DNA from: Candidatus Rubrivivax defluviihabitans
Lineage (GTDB): Bacteria > Pseudomonadota > Gammaproteobacteria > Burkholderiales > Burkholderiaceae_C
NCBI GenBank assembly: GCA_016709385.1
Contig: JADJMW010000009.1
Coordinates: 124,001-188,000, forward strand
Length of the DNA: 64,000 nucleotides
Reading direction: 5' to 3'
Translations under genes and position numbers: made by a program
The notes under the pieces: generated by a model
The model's database searches: none
What the model was told of the DNA's origin: nothing
What the model saw: only the letters and a program-made list of their open reading frames with translations
Shown: piece after piece, positions 53,424-62,449 of the stretch
Layout: every line of letters begins with the position of its first letter
Numbering within the stretch: position 1 is the stretch's first letter

Positions 53424-54236
53424 TCAAGGTACCGCCGGCGCCACGCGCTGGAAGCCGCTGCGCGTGAGGCGCAGCACCTCGGCGCGACGGCCCTGGTCCA
53501 GGTCCCAGTCGCTGAGCACGTGACGCTTGAAACCGGGCGCCAGGGCGTTGCTGCCGGGCCGGTGCGTGTGGCCGTGCACCAGTTCGGCCGCGCCCATGGC
53601 GTGCATCCAGCGCACCGCTGCGGCGGCGTCGATATCGGCCGAGGCGTCGCCGTCGAAGCGGCGCCGCGCGCCGCTTTCGCGGCGGATCTCGGCCGCCACG
53701 GCCAGCCGCTGCGGCAGCGGCTTGGCCAGGAACTGCTGCTGCCAGGTGTTGGACCGCACTTCGGCGCGGAAGGCCTGGTAGGGCCGGTCGTCCAGGCACA
53801 GTTCGTCGCCGTGGCTGAGCAGCACGCGCTGGCCCCAGGCGTCGAGCACGGTGGGGTCGGGCAGGCCCATCATGCCGGTGACGCGCAGCATGGCGGTGCC
53901 GAGCAGGAAGTCGCGGTTGCCCGCCATGAAGGCCAGGCTGCGGTGGCTGGCGGCTTCGGCCATGACCTCGGCGCACCGGCGTTCGAAGGGCAGGGTGCGG
54001 GCATCGTCGCCGACCCATACCTCGAACAGGTCACCCAGGATGAAGACGGCATCGGCCGGCGTATGACGCAGGTGCGCGGCCCAGGCGTCGAAGGTGCGGG
54101 GCAGGGCCTCGCACAGGTGCAGGTCGGAGATGAAGTCGATGGCCTTCCAGTCGCGCGGCGCCGCGTACTCGAAGAAGGCCGGCAGCTCCGCACCACCGGC
54201 CGGCCCGGCGGCCGCCGGTGCGCCGCCGGGGGGCAT
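53424..54236 (-). CDS. lpxH: UDP-2,3-diacylglucosamine diphosphatase LpxH
   Basis: A 270-residue calcineurin-like phosphoesterase. All metal motifs are present: SDLHL, GDLFE, GNRDF, HGDELC and HGHTHRPG. It makes lipid X in lipid A synthesis. ATG 54236 shares its A with the ppiB stop (TGATG). An extra ~35 residues at the N-terminus (MPPGGAPAAAGPAGGAELP...) precede the core; a later start is possible but none has a better ribosome site. Confidence 0.93.
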   Translation of the reverse strand: MPPGGAPAAAGPAGGAELPAFFEYAAPRDWKAIDFISDLHLCEALPRTFDAWAAHLRHTPADAVFILGDLFEVWVGDDARTLPFERRCAEVMAEAASHRSLAFMAGNRDFLLGTAMLRVTGMMGLPDPTVLDAWGQRVLLSHGDELCLDDRPYQAFRAEVRSNTWQQQFLAKPLPQRLAVAAEIRRESGARRRFDGDASADIDAAAAVRWMHAMGAAELVHGHTHRPGSNALAPGFKRHVLSDWDLDQGRRAEVLRLTRSGFQRVAPAVP

Positions 54237-54739
54237 CAACCGACCTCGATGGCGCGCTCGATACGCACGTCTTCCAGCGGCACGTCGTCGTGCATGCCCT
54301 TGCGGCCGGTGCGCACCTTCTCGATCGCGTCGACGACGTCCATGCCCTCGACCACGCGGCCGAAGACCGCATAGCCCCAGCCTTGCGCATTCTCGGCCCG
54401 GAAGTCGAGGAAGCCGTTGTCGGTGGTATTGACGAAGAACTGGGCCGAAGCCGAGTGCGGGTCGCTGGTGCGCGCCATGGCCAGCGTGTAGTGCAGGTTC
54501 TTCAGGCCGTTGTTGGCCTCGTTCTTGATCGGCGCGTCGGTGGGCTTCTGCCTCATGCCCGGCTCGAAACCGCCGCCCTGGACCATGAAGCCCTTGATGA
54601 CGCGGTGGAATACGGTGCCGTCGTAATGGCCCTTGTTCACGTAGGACAGGAAGTTGGCCGTGCTGAGCGGCGCCTTCACGTCGTCGAGTTCGATGCGCAG
54701 GGTGCCGGCGCTGGTGTCCATCTGAACGAATTTGCTCAT
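54236..54739 (-). CDS. ppiB: Cytoplasmic peptidyl-prolyl cis-trans isomerase (cyclophilin, PpiB)
   Basis: A 167-residue cyclophilin with no signal peptide. Catalytic block: FHRVIKGFMVQGGGFEPGM, AMARTSDPHSASAQFFVN and GYAVFGRVVEGMDVVD. It speeds proline isomerisation in folding. It directly follows a second, exported cyclophilin gene (1 nt gap), a tandem pair typical of Burkholderiales. Confidence 0.96.
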   Translation of the reverse strand: MSKFVQMDTSAGTLRIELDDVKAPLSTANFLSYVNKGHYDGTVFHRVIKGFMVQGGGFEPGMRQKPTDAPIKNEANNGLKNLHYTLAMARTSDPHSASAQFFVNTTDNGFLDFRAENAQGWGYAVFGRVVEGMDVVDAIEKVRTGRKGMHDDVPLEDVRIERAIEVG

Positions 54740-54740
54740 G

Positions 54741-55298
54741 TCATTTCTCCACGGTGGCTTTTTGAAGGATCACCGGCTTGACCGGCAGGTTCTGGTGCAT
54801 GCCCTGGGCCTGGGTCGGAACGGCGCGAATCTTTTCCACCACGTCCATGCCTTCGACGACGCGGCCGAAGACGGCATAGCCGTGGCCGTCGCGGGCGTTG
54901 GGCTGGTCGAGGAAGGCGTTGTCGGCGACGTTGATGAAAAACTGCGCGCTGGCCGAGTTGGGGTCGGCCGTGCGCGCCATGGCCACGGTGCCGCGCAGGT
55001 TGCTCAGGCCGGTGCGGCTTTCCAGCGGAATCGGCGCGCGCGTCGGCTTCTGGCTCAGGTCGGACTTGTAACCTCCGCCCTGGATCATGAAGTTCTCGAT
55101 CACGCGGTGGAAGAGGGTGCCGTCGTAGTGGCCGTCGCGCACGTACTGCAGGAAGTTGGCCGTGGTCTTGGGCGCCTTCTCGCGGTCGAGCTCGACCACG
55201 ATGTCGCCAGCGCTGGTGGCCAGGCGCACCTTCTGCGCCATGGCGGGCAGGCTCGCGGCCAGCAGGATGGCGGCCAGCAGGGGAATGAATCTCTTCAA
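54741..55298 (-). CDS. ppiA: Periplasmic peptidyl-prolyl cis-trans isomerase (cyclophilin, PpiA-like)
   Basis: A 185-residue cyclophilin with a Sec signal (KRFIPLLAAILLAASLPAMAQ). Core: FHRVIENFMIQGGGYKSDL, AMARTADPNSASAQFFIN and GYAVFGRVVEGMDVVEK. The start is TTG at 55298 with GGAG about 9 nt upstream; no ATG precedes the signal in frame. It is paralogous to the next gene and likely folds periplasmic proteins. Confidence 0.94.
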   Translation of the reverse strand: MKRFIPLLAAILLAASLPAMAQKVRLATSAGDIVVELDREKAPKTTANFLQYVRDGHYDGTLFHRVIENFMIQGGGYKSDLSQKPTRAPIPLESRTGLSNLRGTVAMARTADPNSASAQFFINVADNAFLDQPNARDGHGYAVFGRVVEGMDVVEKIRAVPTQAQGMHQNLPVKPVILQKATVEK

Positions 55299-55359
55299 GG
55301 CGTGGGTCTCCAGGTTGGAATGGTGGCCGGCGGGCGGGCCGGGCGGTCAGGGGACAAGT

Positions 55360-55872
55360 CTAGCGGGGCGCTGCTGTCGACAAGCCCGACGCCAGCAGCG
55401 CACGCACCCCGTCCAGCAGGCGCTGCGTGTGCGCTTCCAGCGGCCCGGCCGCGGCCGCCTGCTCCCAGGCCTGCACGGCCAGCATCAGGTGCACCCGACC
55501 CAGGTTGGCACGCGCCGTGCGGTGCCCGGGGTCGCTGCGCAGCGCGTTCTGCAGCGCCTGCAGTGCCAGGTCGGGCCGGCCGGCGCGGGCCTGCAACAGG
55601 GCGACATTGTTATAGGGGTCGGGCAGTTCAGGGTATTCCTGCGTGAGCAGCGTGAACACCGCCAGCGCTTCTTCGTCGCGCTGCAGGTCCATCAGCACCA
55701 CGCCTGGAGGAAGCGCAGCCTGCGTCCGGGCTGTCGGCCAGCGCGCTGGCGGCCCAGGCCCGGCCAGGTCGCCGGGGCCAGCGGCCTGCCCTGCCGGCGC
55801 GGCCATCGCCGGTGCAGCGCAGGCGAGCAGCAGCGCCAGCGCGCAGCGGGAAAGTCGGTGACGGAGCGGCAT
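55360..55872 (-). CDS. Exported tetratricopeptide-repeat protein
   Basis: A 170-residue protein with a signal peptide (cleavage near APAMA-APA) and two or three TPR-like repeats (ALAVFTLLTQEYPELPDPYNN, ALLQARAGRPDLALQALQNA, RANLGRVHLMLAVQAWEQAAA). Homologues are often found just before cysS in betaproteobacteria. Function unknown; it probably scaffolds periplasmic proteins. Divergent from cysS. Confidence 0.8.
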   Translation of the reverse strand: MPLRHRLSRCALALLLACAAPAMAAPAGQAAGPGDLAGPGPPARWPTARTQAALPPGVVLMDLQRDEEALAVFTLLTQEYPELPDPYNNVALLQARAGRPDLALQALQNALRSDPGHRTARANLGRVHLMLAVQAWEQAAAAGPLEAHTQRLLDGVRALLASGLSTAAPR

Positions 55873-55995
55873 GGGTGGGGCGCAGCACCGCGGCCGGGCC
55901 GGAGCCCGCCGCTATACTGATTTTCGATTCTATCGATGCCCGGCGCCGGCGGCCGTGCCCCGCCGCCGGGACCGCCACCGCGCCCCGTCCAGCCC

Positions 55996-57371
55996 ATGAG
56001 CCTACACATCCACAACACCCTGACGCGCCGCCTGGAGGCCTCAAGCCCATCGATCCGGGGCGCGTGCGCATGTACGTGTGCGGCATCACGGTGTACGACC
56101 TGTGCCACCTGGGCCACGCCCGCATGGTGCTGGCCTTCGACGTGGTCTACCGCTGGCTGCTGGCCAGCGGCTGGCGTGTCACCTACGTGCGCAACATCAC
56201 CGATATCGAGGACAAGATCATCAGGCGCGCGCTGGAGCGCGGCATCACCATCCGCGCGCTCACCGACGAGATGATCGGCGCCATGCACCACGACTTTGCC
56301 GCCCTGGGCACGCTGCCGCCCACGCACGAGCCGCGCGCCACCGACTTCGTGCCGCAGATGCTGGGGCTCATCGACCAGCTCGAAGCCAAGGGACTGGCCT
56401 ACCGTGCCGAAGGCGGCGACGTCAATTTCGCCGTGCGGCGCTTCCCGGGCTACGGCAAGCTCAGTGGCAAGAGCCTGGACGAACTGCGTGCCGGCGAACG
56501 CGTGGCGGTGCAGGGCGACAAGGAAGACCCGCTGGACTTCGTGCTGTGGAAGGCGGCCAAGCCCGACGAGCCTGCGGACGCCCAATGGCCCAGCCGCTAC
56601 GGCCCCGGCCGCCCCGGCTGGCATATCGAATGCTCGGCCATGAGCTGCGCGCTGCTGGGCGAGCCCTTCGACATCCACGGCGGCGGCATGGACCTGCAGT
56701 TTCCGCACCACGAGAACGAGATCGCGCAGAGCGAAGGCGCCAGCGGCGGCCCGTTCGTCAACGTGTGGATGCATAACGGCTTCCTGAATATCGACAACGA
56801 GAAGATGTCCAAGTCGCTGGGCAACTTCTTCACCATCCAGGACGTGCTGCGCCGCTTCGACGGCGAGACGGTGCGCTTCTTCATGCTGCGCACGCACTAC
56901 CGCAGCCCGTTCAATTTCAGCGACCAGGTGCTGGAGGAAACACGCACCGCGCTCAAGCGCCTGTATACGGCGCTGCAGGCGGCGGGCGAGGTGCCGGCCT
57001 TGCCGGCCATCGATTGGACCGAGCCGCGTGCCGCGGCTTTCAAGACCGCGATGGACGACGACTTCAACACGCCCGGCGCCATCGCGGTGCTGTTCGACCT
57101 GGCGGCCGCGGTCAACCGCGGCCAGAGGACCGACGCTGGGCTGCTGATGGCGTTGGGTGGCGTGCTGGGCATCCTGCAGCAGCCGCCGCGCGACTACCTG
57201 CAAGGTGGTGCGGGCCTGGACGAAGCGGCGATCCGGCAGCGCATCGAGGCCCGCGCGGCAGCCAAGAAGGCGCGCGACTTCGCACTCGCCGACCGCATCC
57301 GCGACGAACTCGCCGCGATGGGCGTGGAGCTGAAGGACTCGCCGCAGGGCACGACCTGGGTCAAGGCCTGA
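55996..57371 (+). CDS. cysS: Cysteinyl-tRNA synthetase, with an apparent 1-nt deletion near codon 16
   Basis: Class I synthetase: from 56040 on the frame reads LKPIDPGRVRMYVCGITVYD (zinc Cys), HLGHAR (HIGH-like), HIECSAM, FPHHENEIAQSE and KMSKSLGN (KMSKS). The normal N-terminus MSLHIHNTLTRRLEA is present at 55996-56040 but in another frame. Adding one C after the CC at 56039-56040 restores MSLHIHNTLTRRLEALKPIDPG. The frame upstream of 56040 that is open has no similarity. As the gene is essential, a sequencing/assembly error is the simplest explanation; a true mutation or recoding is less likely. A TATACT -10 lies at 55913-55918. Confidence 0.9.
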
Positions 57372-57373
57372 GC

Positions 57374-58061
57374 ATGCCCAGATCAGCGGCGCCGGCCGTG
57401 CCTGCCGGGTTCGTCGCGGCCACCGCGGTTGCCACGCCGCGCTACTGGGACGACGCCTGCCGCCACCTGGTGCGGCGCGACCGCGTCATGAAGAAGCTGA
57501 TCCCGCGCTTCGGCCAGGCGCGACTGGCCAGCCGAGGCGACGCCTTCACGACGCTGGCGCGCTCCATCGTCGGCCAGCAGATCTCGGTGAAGGCGGCACA
57601 GTCGGTGTGGGACCGTTTCGTTGGCCACCGTCGGCAGCCCGGCCGCGCACCTGCCGCCCGCCGCGGTGCAGCGGCTGGCCACGCCGGAGATGCGGGCAGC
57701 GGGGCTGTCGGCGCGCAAGTGCGAATACCTGCGGGATCTGGCGCGCCACTTCGCCGAACGCCAGGCGCCCGAGGCCGACTGGCTGACGATGGACGACGAA
57801 GCCATCATCACCGAGCTCGTCTCCATCCGCGGCATCGGCCGCTGGACGGCCGAGATGTTCCTCATCTTCCACCTCATGCGGCCCAACGTGATGCCGCTGG
57901 ACGACCTGGGCCTGCTCAAGGGTATCAGCCTGAACTATTTCAGCGGCGAGCCGGTGTCGCGGGCCGAGGCGCGCGAGGTGGGCGAGGCCTGGGCGCCCTA
58001 CCGGTCGGTGGCGACCTGGTACGTGTGGCGAAGCCTCGATCCGCTCCCGGTAGACTATTGA
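57374..58061 (+). pseudogene. DNA-3-methyladenine glycosylase (AlkA-like), broken by an apparent 1-nt insertion
   Basis: Helix-hairpin-helix base-excision glycosylase. The first part reads MPRSAAPAVPAGFVAATAVA...RHLVRRDRVMKKLIPRFG...SIVGQQISVKAAQSVWDRF. At 57618-57621 (TTCGTTGGCC) the frame slips, and the rest continues one frame over as ATVGSPAAHLPPAAVQRL...SIRGIGRWTAEMFLIFHL (HhH) and MPLDDLGLLKGI (catalytic Asp). Removing one T (TTCGTGGCC) gives a continuous ~229-residue protein. The gene begins 2 nt after cysS, which has its own slip. Error or true inactivation cannot be told apart from sequence alone. Confidence 0.85.
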
Positions 58062-58091
58062 CGGGTCTCTTTCCGAGGCAGGCCATCATCC

Positions 58092-59063
58092 ATGAGCAAA
58101 CGCCACTTCCTCGACTTCGAGCAGCCGATCGCCGAGCTCGAGTCCAAGATCGACGAACTGCGCTACGTGCAGACCGAGTCGGCGGTGGACATCTCCGACG
58201 AGATCGGCCGCCTGGCCGCCAAAAGCCAGCAGCTCACGCGCGACATCTACGCCAACCTCACGCCCTGGCAGGTGACGCAGATCGCGCGCCACCCGCAGCG
58301 GCCGTATACGCTGGACTACGTGGGCGAGATCTTCACCGAGTTCCAGGAACTGCACGGTGACCGCCACTACGCCGACGACCAGAGCATCGTCGGCGGCCTG
58401 GCGCGCTTCAACGGCCAGGCCTGCATGGTGCTGGGGCACCAGAAGGGCCGCGACACCAAGGAGCGCACGGCGCGCAATTTCGGCATGTCGCGCCCCGAGG
58501 GCTACCGCAAGGCGCTGCGCCTGATGAAGCTGGCCGAGAAATTCGGCCTGCCGGTCTTCACCTTCGTCGACACCCCCGGCGCCTACCCGGGCATCGGCGC
58601 CGAGGAGCGCGGCCAGTCCGAAGCCATCGGCCGCAACATCTTCGAAATGGCGCAGCTGGAGGTGCCCATCGTCAGCACCATCATCGGCGAAGGCGGCTCG
58701 GGCGGCGCCTTGGCCATCAGCGTGGCCGACCAGGTGCTGATGCTGCAGTTCGCGGTCTATTCGGTGATTTCGCCCGAGGGTTGCGCGTCCATCCTGTGGA
58801 AGACCTCGGAGCGGGCGAGCGAGGCCGCCGAGGCGCTGGGCATCACCGCGCACCGGTTGAAGGCGCTGGGCGTCATCGACAAGATCGTCAGCGAACCGGT
58901 GGGCGGCGCGCACCGCGACATCCCCTGGATGGCCGCGCAGTTGAAACGCGGCCTGGCCGATGCGCTGCGTCAGACCATCGACCTCAAGCCCAAGGAACTG
59001 CTCGAACGGCGTTACGAGCGGCTGCGCGCCTACGGCCGCTTCAGCGATACCAAGGAGCGCTGA
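58092..59063 (+). CDS. accA: Acetyl-CoA carboxylase carboxyltransferase subunit alpha
   Basis: A 323-residue enzyme, standard length. Motifs: LDFEQPIAELESKIDELR at the start, RPEGYRKALRLMKLAEKF, TFVDTPGAYPGIGAEERGQSE and IIGEGGSGGALAI. With AccD it transfers CO2 from biotin to acetyl-CoA in fatty-acid synthesis. It is followed 37 nt later by tilS, the usual neighbour in Burkholderiales. Confidence 0.97.
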   Translation: MSKRHFLDFEQPIAELESKIDELRYVQTESAVDISDEIGRLAAKSQQLTRDIYANLTPWQVTQIARHPQRPYTLDYVGEIFTEFQELHGDRHYADDQSIVGGLARFNGQACMVLGHQKGRDTKERTARNFGMSRPEGYRKALRLMKLAEKFGLPVFTFVDTPGAYPGIGAEERGQSEAIGRNIFEMAQLEVPIVSTIIGEGGSGGALAISVADQVLMLQFAVYSVISPEGCASILWKTSERASEAAEALGITAHRLKALGVIDKIVSEPVGGAHRDIPWMAAQLKRGLADALRQTIDLKPKELLERRYERLRAYGRFSDTKER

Positions 59064-59100
59064 TGCGCCGCGCCGCGGGTCGGCGACGAAGCTTCAGCTG

Positions 59101-60456
59101 ATGGCCACGCCGCGGGTGGCCGTGGCGGTCAGCGGCGGCCGCGACTCCACCGCGCTGCTGCATTGCACCGTGCGCACCGCGGCCGCGCTGGGGGTCGGGG
59201 TGGTTGCCCTGCATGTGCACCACGGCCTGATGCCGGCGGCCGACGCCTGGCTGGCGCAGGTGCAAGCGCAGTGCCGGCGCTGGGGTGTGGCCTTCTGCAG
59301 CCGACGGCTGCAGACACATCCGCCGCGCGGTGCGAGTGTCGAAGCCTGGGCGCGCGCCGAACGCTACCGGGCTCTCGCCGAGATGGCCCGCGAGGCGGGA
59401 TGTTCGATCGTGCTGCTGGCGCACCACCGCCGCGACCAGGCCGAGACCTGGTTGCTGCAGGCGCTGCGCGGCGGCGGTCCGGCGGGCCTGTCGGCCATGC
59501 CGCAAGAGGCGGTGCGGGAAGGGATCACCTGGGCGCGGCCCTGGCTGGCGCAGCCGCGCGCGGCGATCGAGGCCTATGTGCGCCGCCATCGTCTCAAGCA
59601 TGTCGAAGACGACAGCAATGCCGACCCCCGTCATGCGCGCAGTCGGCTGCGCTGCGAGGTCTGGCCGGCGCTGTTGCGGGCATTCCCGGATGCCGAAACG
59701 AGCCTGGGCCGAGCTGCGGCACGCGCACAGGAAGCCGCAGCGCTGGCCGTGGAGGTGGCTGCCGCCGATCTGCCGGCGTTGCGACAGGGCCCGGCACTGG
59801 ACGTCGAGGCCTGGCTGGCGCTGACGCCGGCGCGCCGGCGCAACGCCTTGCGCGCCTGGCTCGCCGAGGCCCTGCGGGCGCCGGTGCCCGAGAGCCTGGT
59901 CGCGCGTTTGTGCGCCGAGTTGCCGCATCGGCGGGGTGGCCGTTGGCCTGCACCGCGCGCCGAGTTGCGGCTCTACCGTGGTGCGCTCACGGCAGCCGCC
60001 GTGACCGCTGAAGCCGCAGCGAACGCTGGGGTCGCGGAAGTGCCGGCTGTCGTGCACCGCGAGCCGGTGGTCGTCGACCTGCATCGCCCCGGAGCGCACC
60101 CGCTCGCGCCCTGGGCTGGTCGCCTGGTCGTTCGCATCGCCACGGAGGGCGGCGCCCCGCCAGCGCTGCTGCGCCGGGTGGTGGCGCGCGATCGCGAAGG
60201 CGACGAGTCGTTCCGCATCGCGCCGCGCGCCATCGCCCGTAGCCTGAAGAAGCAGTACCAGGCGATGGGCGTGCCGGCGTGGGACCGAACGGGTCCGCTC
60301 CTGTACACGGCAGCGGGCAACCTGCTCTTCGTGCCCGGCTTGGGCATTGCCGCGGATCTGCGCGCCGCGCCCGGTGAGCCGCAGCTGAGCATGGCCTGGG
60401 TGCCGGATGCGCCCTCGCCGACGGCGCCGACAGGGCATCGTCAGCCCGGCGGCTAA
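59101..60456 (+). CDS. tilS: tRNA(Ile)-lysidine synthetase TilS
   Basis: A 451-residue enzyme with the N-type PP-loop VAVAVSGGRDSTALLH (SGGRDS at 11-16), VVALHVHHGLMPAADAW, LAHHRRDQAETWLLQALRGGG and a C-terminal TilS domain (RRVVARDREGDESFRI...KKQYQAMGVPAWDR). It changes C34 of tRNA-Ile(CAU) to lysidine, an essential step. ATG 59101 is chosen over the much longer frame that begins inside accA. Its stop is inside the candidate -10 of lysC. Confidence 0.94.
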   Translation: MATPRVAVAVSGGRDSTALLHCTVRTAAALGVGVVALHVHHGLMPAADAWLAQVQAQCRRWGVAFCSRRLQTHPPRGASVEAWARAERYRALAEMAREAGCSIVLLAHHRRDQAETWLLQALRGGGPAGLSAMPQEAVREGITWARPWLAQPRAAIEAYVRRHRLKHVEDDSNADPRHARSRLRCEVWPALLRAFPDAETSLGRAAARAQEAAALAVEVAAADLPALRQGPALDVEAWLALTPARRRNALRAWLAEALRAPVPESLVARLCAELPHRRGGRWPAPRAELRLYRGALTAAAVTAEAAANAGVAEVPAVVHREPVVVDLHRPGAHPLAPWAGRLVVRIATEGGAPPALLRRVVARDREGDESFRIAPRAIARSLKKQYQAMGVPAWDRTGPLLYTAAGNLLFVPGLGIAADLRAAPGEPQLSMAWVPDAPSPTAPTGHRQPGG

Positions 60457-60459
60457 AAT
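60454..60459 (+). promoter_or_regulatory. Candidate -10 (TAAAAT) for lysC
   Basis: GGCTAAAATTCC overlaps the tilS stop and lies 61 nt before the lysC ATG. A -35 is not convincing. Similar GGCTAGAAT precedes the tRNA-Ser gene. Confidence 0.35.
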
Positions 60460-60519
60460 TCCCGGCTTTGCCCGCATCGGCAGCCTGCCGTGCAGGTCCC
60501 GGCCCCAACCTCACGCACC

Positions 60520-61797
60520 ATGGCATTGATCGTTCACAAGTACGGCGGCACCTCGATGGGTTCCACCGAGCGCATCCGCAGCGTGGCCCAGCGCGTGGCC
60601 AAGTGGGCGCGCGCCGGCCACCAGATGGTGGTCGTGCCCTCGGCCATGAGCGGCGAGACCAACCGCCTGCTGGGCCTGGCCAAGGAATTGATGACCAACG
60701 CCGGCACGCCCGAGGCGCTGCGCGAACTCGACGCCGTGGCCGCCACCGGCGAGCAGGTCTCGGTCGGCCTGCTGGCGCTGGCGCTGCAGGCCCAGGGGCT
60801 GCAGGCCGTCAGCTATGCCGGTTGGCAGGTGCCGATCCACACCGACACGGCGTACACCAAGGCGCGCATCACCAGCATCGACGACCAGCGTGTCCGTGCC
60901 GACCTGGCCGCCGGCAAGGTGGTCGTCATCACCGGCTTCCAGGGCCTCGATCCGCAGGGCAACGTCACCACGCTGGGTCGCGGCGGCAGCGACACCAGCG
61001 CGGTGGCGGTGGCGGCGGCGCTGAAGGCCGACGAATGCCTGATCTACACCGACGTCGATGGTGTCTACACCACCGACCCGCGCATCGTGCCCGAGGCGCG
61101 CCGGCTGGCCAGCATCAGCTTCGAGGAGATGCTGGAGATGGCCAGCCTGGGCAGCAAGGTGCTGCAGATCCGCTCGGTCGAATTCGCTGGCAAATACCGC
61201 GTGCCGCTGCGCGTGCTGTCCAGCTTCACGCCCTGGGACATCCCGCTCGACGAGGAAGCGCGCTCGGGCACCCTCATCACCTTCGAGGAAGACGAAAAGA
61301 TGGAACAAGCCGTCGTTGCAGGCATCGCGTTCAACCGCGACGAGGCCAAGATCAGCGTCATCGGCGTGCCCGACCGACCCGGCATCGCGCACCAGATCCT
61401 GGGTCCGGTGGCCGACGCCAATATCGACATCGACGTCATCATCCAGAACGTCTCGCACGACGGGCGGACGGACTTCTCGTTCACCGTGCCACGCGGAGAC
61501 TATGCGCGCACGATGGAAGTGTTGAAGGCCAAGGTGCAGCCGGCCATCGGCGCGGCCGAGGTGCGCGGCGACGCCAAGATCTGCAAGGTGTCGATCGTGG
61601 GCATCGGCATGCGCAGCCACGTGGGCGTGGCGAGCAAGATGTTCCGCACGCTCAGCGAAGAAGGCATCAACATCCAGATGATCAGCACCAGCGAGATCAA
61701 GACCAGCGTGGTGATCGACGAGAAGTACATGGAACTGGCGGTGCGGGCGCTGCACAAGGCCTTCGACCTGGACCAGCCCGCCACCGAGGAGAGCTGA
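60520..61797 (+). CDS. lysC: Aspartate kinase
   Basis: A 425-residue kinase of the monofunctional lysC type. Kinase motif VHKYGGTSMGS at the N-terminus, TTLGRGGSDTSAVAVAAAL and YTDVDGVYTTDPRIV in the catalytic domain. Two ACT domains follow (about 265-420: ISVIGVPDRPGIAHQIL, VSIVGIGMRSHVGVASKMF) for feedback control by lysine/threonine. It starts the aspartate-family amino acid pathway. ATG 60520 begins at the conserved MALIVHKYGG; ten upstream in-frame residues are not conserved. Confidence 0.97.
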   Translation: MALIVHKYGGTSMGSTERIRSVAQRVAKWARAGHQMVVVPSAMSGETNRLLGLAKELMTNAGTPEALRELDAVAATGEQVSVGLLALALQAQGLQAVSYAGWQVPIHTDTAYTKARITSIDDQRVRADLAAGKVVVITGFQGLDPQGNVTTLGRGGSDTSAVAVAAALKADECLIYTDVDGVYTTDPRIVPEARRLASISFEEMLEMASLGSKVLQIRSVEFAGKYRVPLRVLSSFTPWDIPLDEEARSGTLITFEEDEKMEQAVVAGIAFNRDEAKISVIGVPDRPGIAHQILGPVADANIDIDVIIQNVSHDGRTDFSFTVPRGDYARTMEVLKAKVQPAIGAAEVRGDAKICKVSIVGIGMRSHVGVASKMFRTLSEEGINIQMISTSEIKTSVVIDEKYMELAVRALHKAFDLDQPATEES

Positions 61798-61805
61798 AGA
61801 CCGGC

Positions 61806-61811
61806 TAGAAT
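61806..61811 (+). promoter_or_regulatory. Candidate -10 (TAGAAT) for tRNA-Ser
   Basis: GGCTAGAATCCG is 14 nt before the mature tRNA 5' end and 8 nt after the lysC stop. No clear -35 within lysC. The tRNA may be transcribed from here and/or by read-through. Confidence 0.4.
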
Positions 61812-61825
61812 CCGCTCTCTTCGCC

Positions 61826-61916
61826 GGAGTCGTGACCGAGTGGCCGAAGGTGCTCCCCTGCTAAGGGAGTATGCGCCAAAAGCGCATCGAGGGTTCGAAT
61901 CCCTCCGACTCCGCCA
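61826..61916 (+). tRNA. tRNA-Ser (anticodon GCU)
   Basis: The acceptor stem GGAGTCG pairs with CGACTCC (61906-61912), followed by G73 and an encoded CCA. The anticodon stem CTCCC/GGGAG encloses loop CTGCTAA with anticodon GCT, decoding AGC/AGU. The long variable arm (TGCGC-CAAAA-GCGCA) is typical of serine tRNAs, and the T-loop is GGTTCGAATCC. Serine tRNA genes are frequent integration sites, and the sequence to the right is of accessory type. Confidence 0.97.
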
Positions 61917-61922
61917 GGATGC

Positions 61923-61972
61923 TCCCTCACTACAGTGCACCAAGGTGCAACGCAGTGGGGGTTTCTTCTTTC
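61923..61972 (+). terminator. Intrinsic terminator after tRNA-Ser
   Basis: Inner stem TGCAC-CAAG-GTGCA (61936-61949) with outer pairing of CCC/CACT to AGTG/GGGG, followed by GTTTCTTCTTTCT. This is the only clear T-rich intrinsic terminator in the window. Confidence 0.6.
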
Positions 61973-62230
61973 TAAGCTGTTGATTTGACAGCATTTTTTC
62001 TGCCTCAGGTACTACCTAGGTGCAGTGCATCCGGCGATTGAGTGCAACGACTCAACGGCTGTTACTGATGGGCAAGCGAATCTGCCCAACGGAAGACCGG
62101 CCACCGGCCGCGAATGACCGGACCCGCATCACTGCCGTCGTTCGCTGGCTCGATCCACAGACCTCCTGACGCCCGTCTGCAGGCTGCACTGGTGTTCTCC
62201 GGGTCGGTCACCACCATCGACCCCAGGCGC
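61973..62230. other. Non-coding stretch after the tRNA, no gene recognised
   Basis: No frame here has recognisable similarity. It holds one small inverted repeat (TTGAGT-GCAACG-ACTCAA, 62038-62055) and partial repeats of GTGCAACG (61945, 62042). I searched by eye for a copy of the tRNA 3' end as an attachment repeat and did not find one. Confidence 0.4.
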
Positions 62231-62449
62231 CTACGCGATCCCCCACGCCTCCAGCAGCGTCACAGCCTTGGCGGGATCGCCCTTGATCCGATAAACCGTC
62301 GCCCGCGGGATCCCGACCTCGGCGGAGATCGCCGCTGGACTCATCCCCATCGACAACAGCTCGCTGGTCCTGTGCAGTGGCTCGACGTCGAAGGTGGGCT
62401 TCCTGCCTCTGTACTTGACCGCACAGGTATACCCCGTGGACGCCTCCAC
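62231..62449 (-). pseudogene. Serine recombinase (resolvase/invertase) C-terminal HTH fragment
   Basis: A 72-residue frame, of which residues ~14-62 match the Hin/resolvase DNA-binding HTH: RGRKPTFDVEPLHRTSELLS, then GMSPAAISAEVGIPRATVYRI. The catalytic N-terminal domain with its nucleophilic serine is absent upstream. It is best read as the remnant of a mobile element beside tRNA-Ser; an independent small HTH protein starting at GTG 62449 is possible. Confidence 0.65.

Noticed and set aside
55812..56039. Extended in-frame N-terminus of cysS from 55812
   Set aside because: These codons show no family similarity. The true N-terminus is present at 55996 in another frame, so the extension is an artefact of a frameshift.
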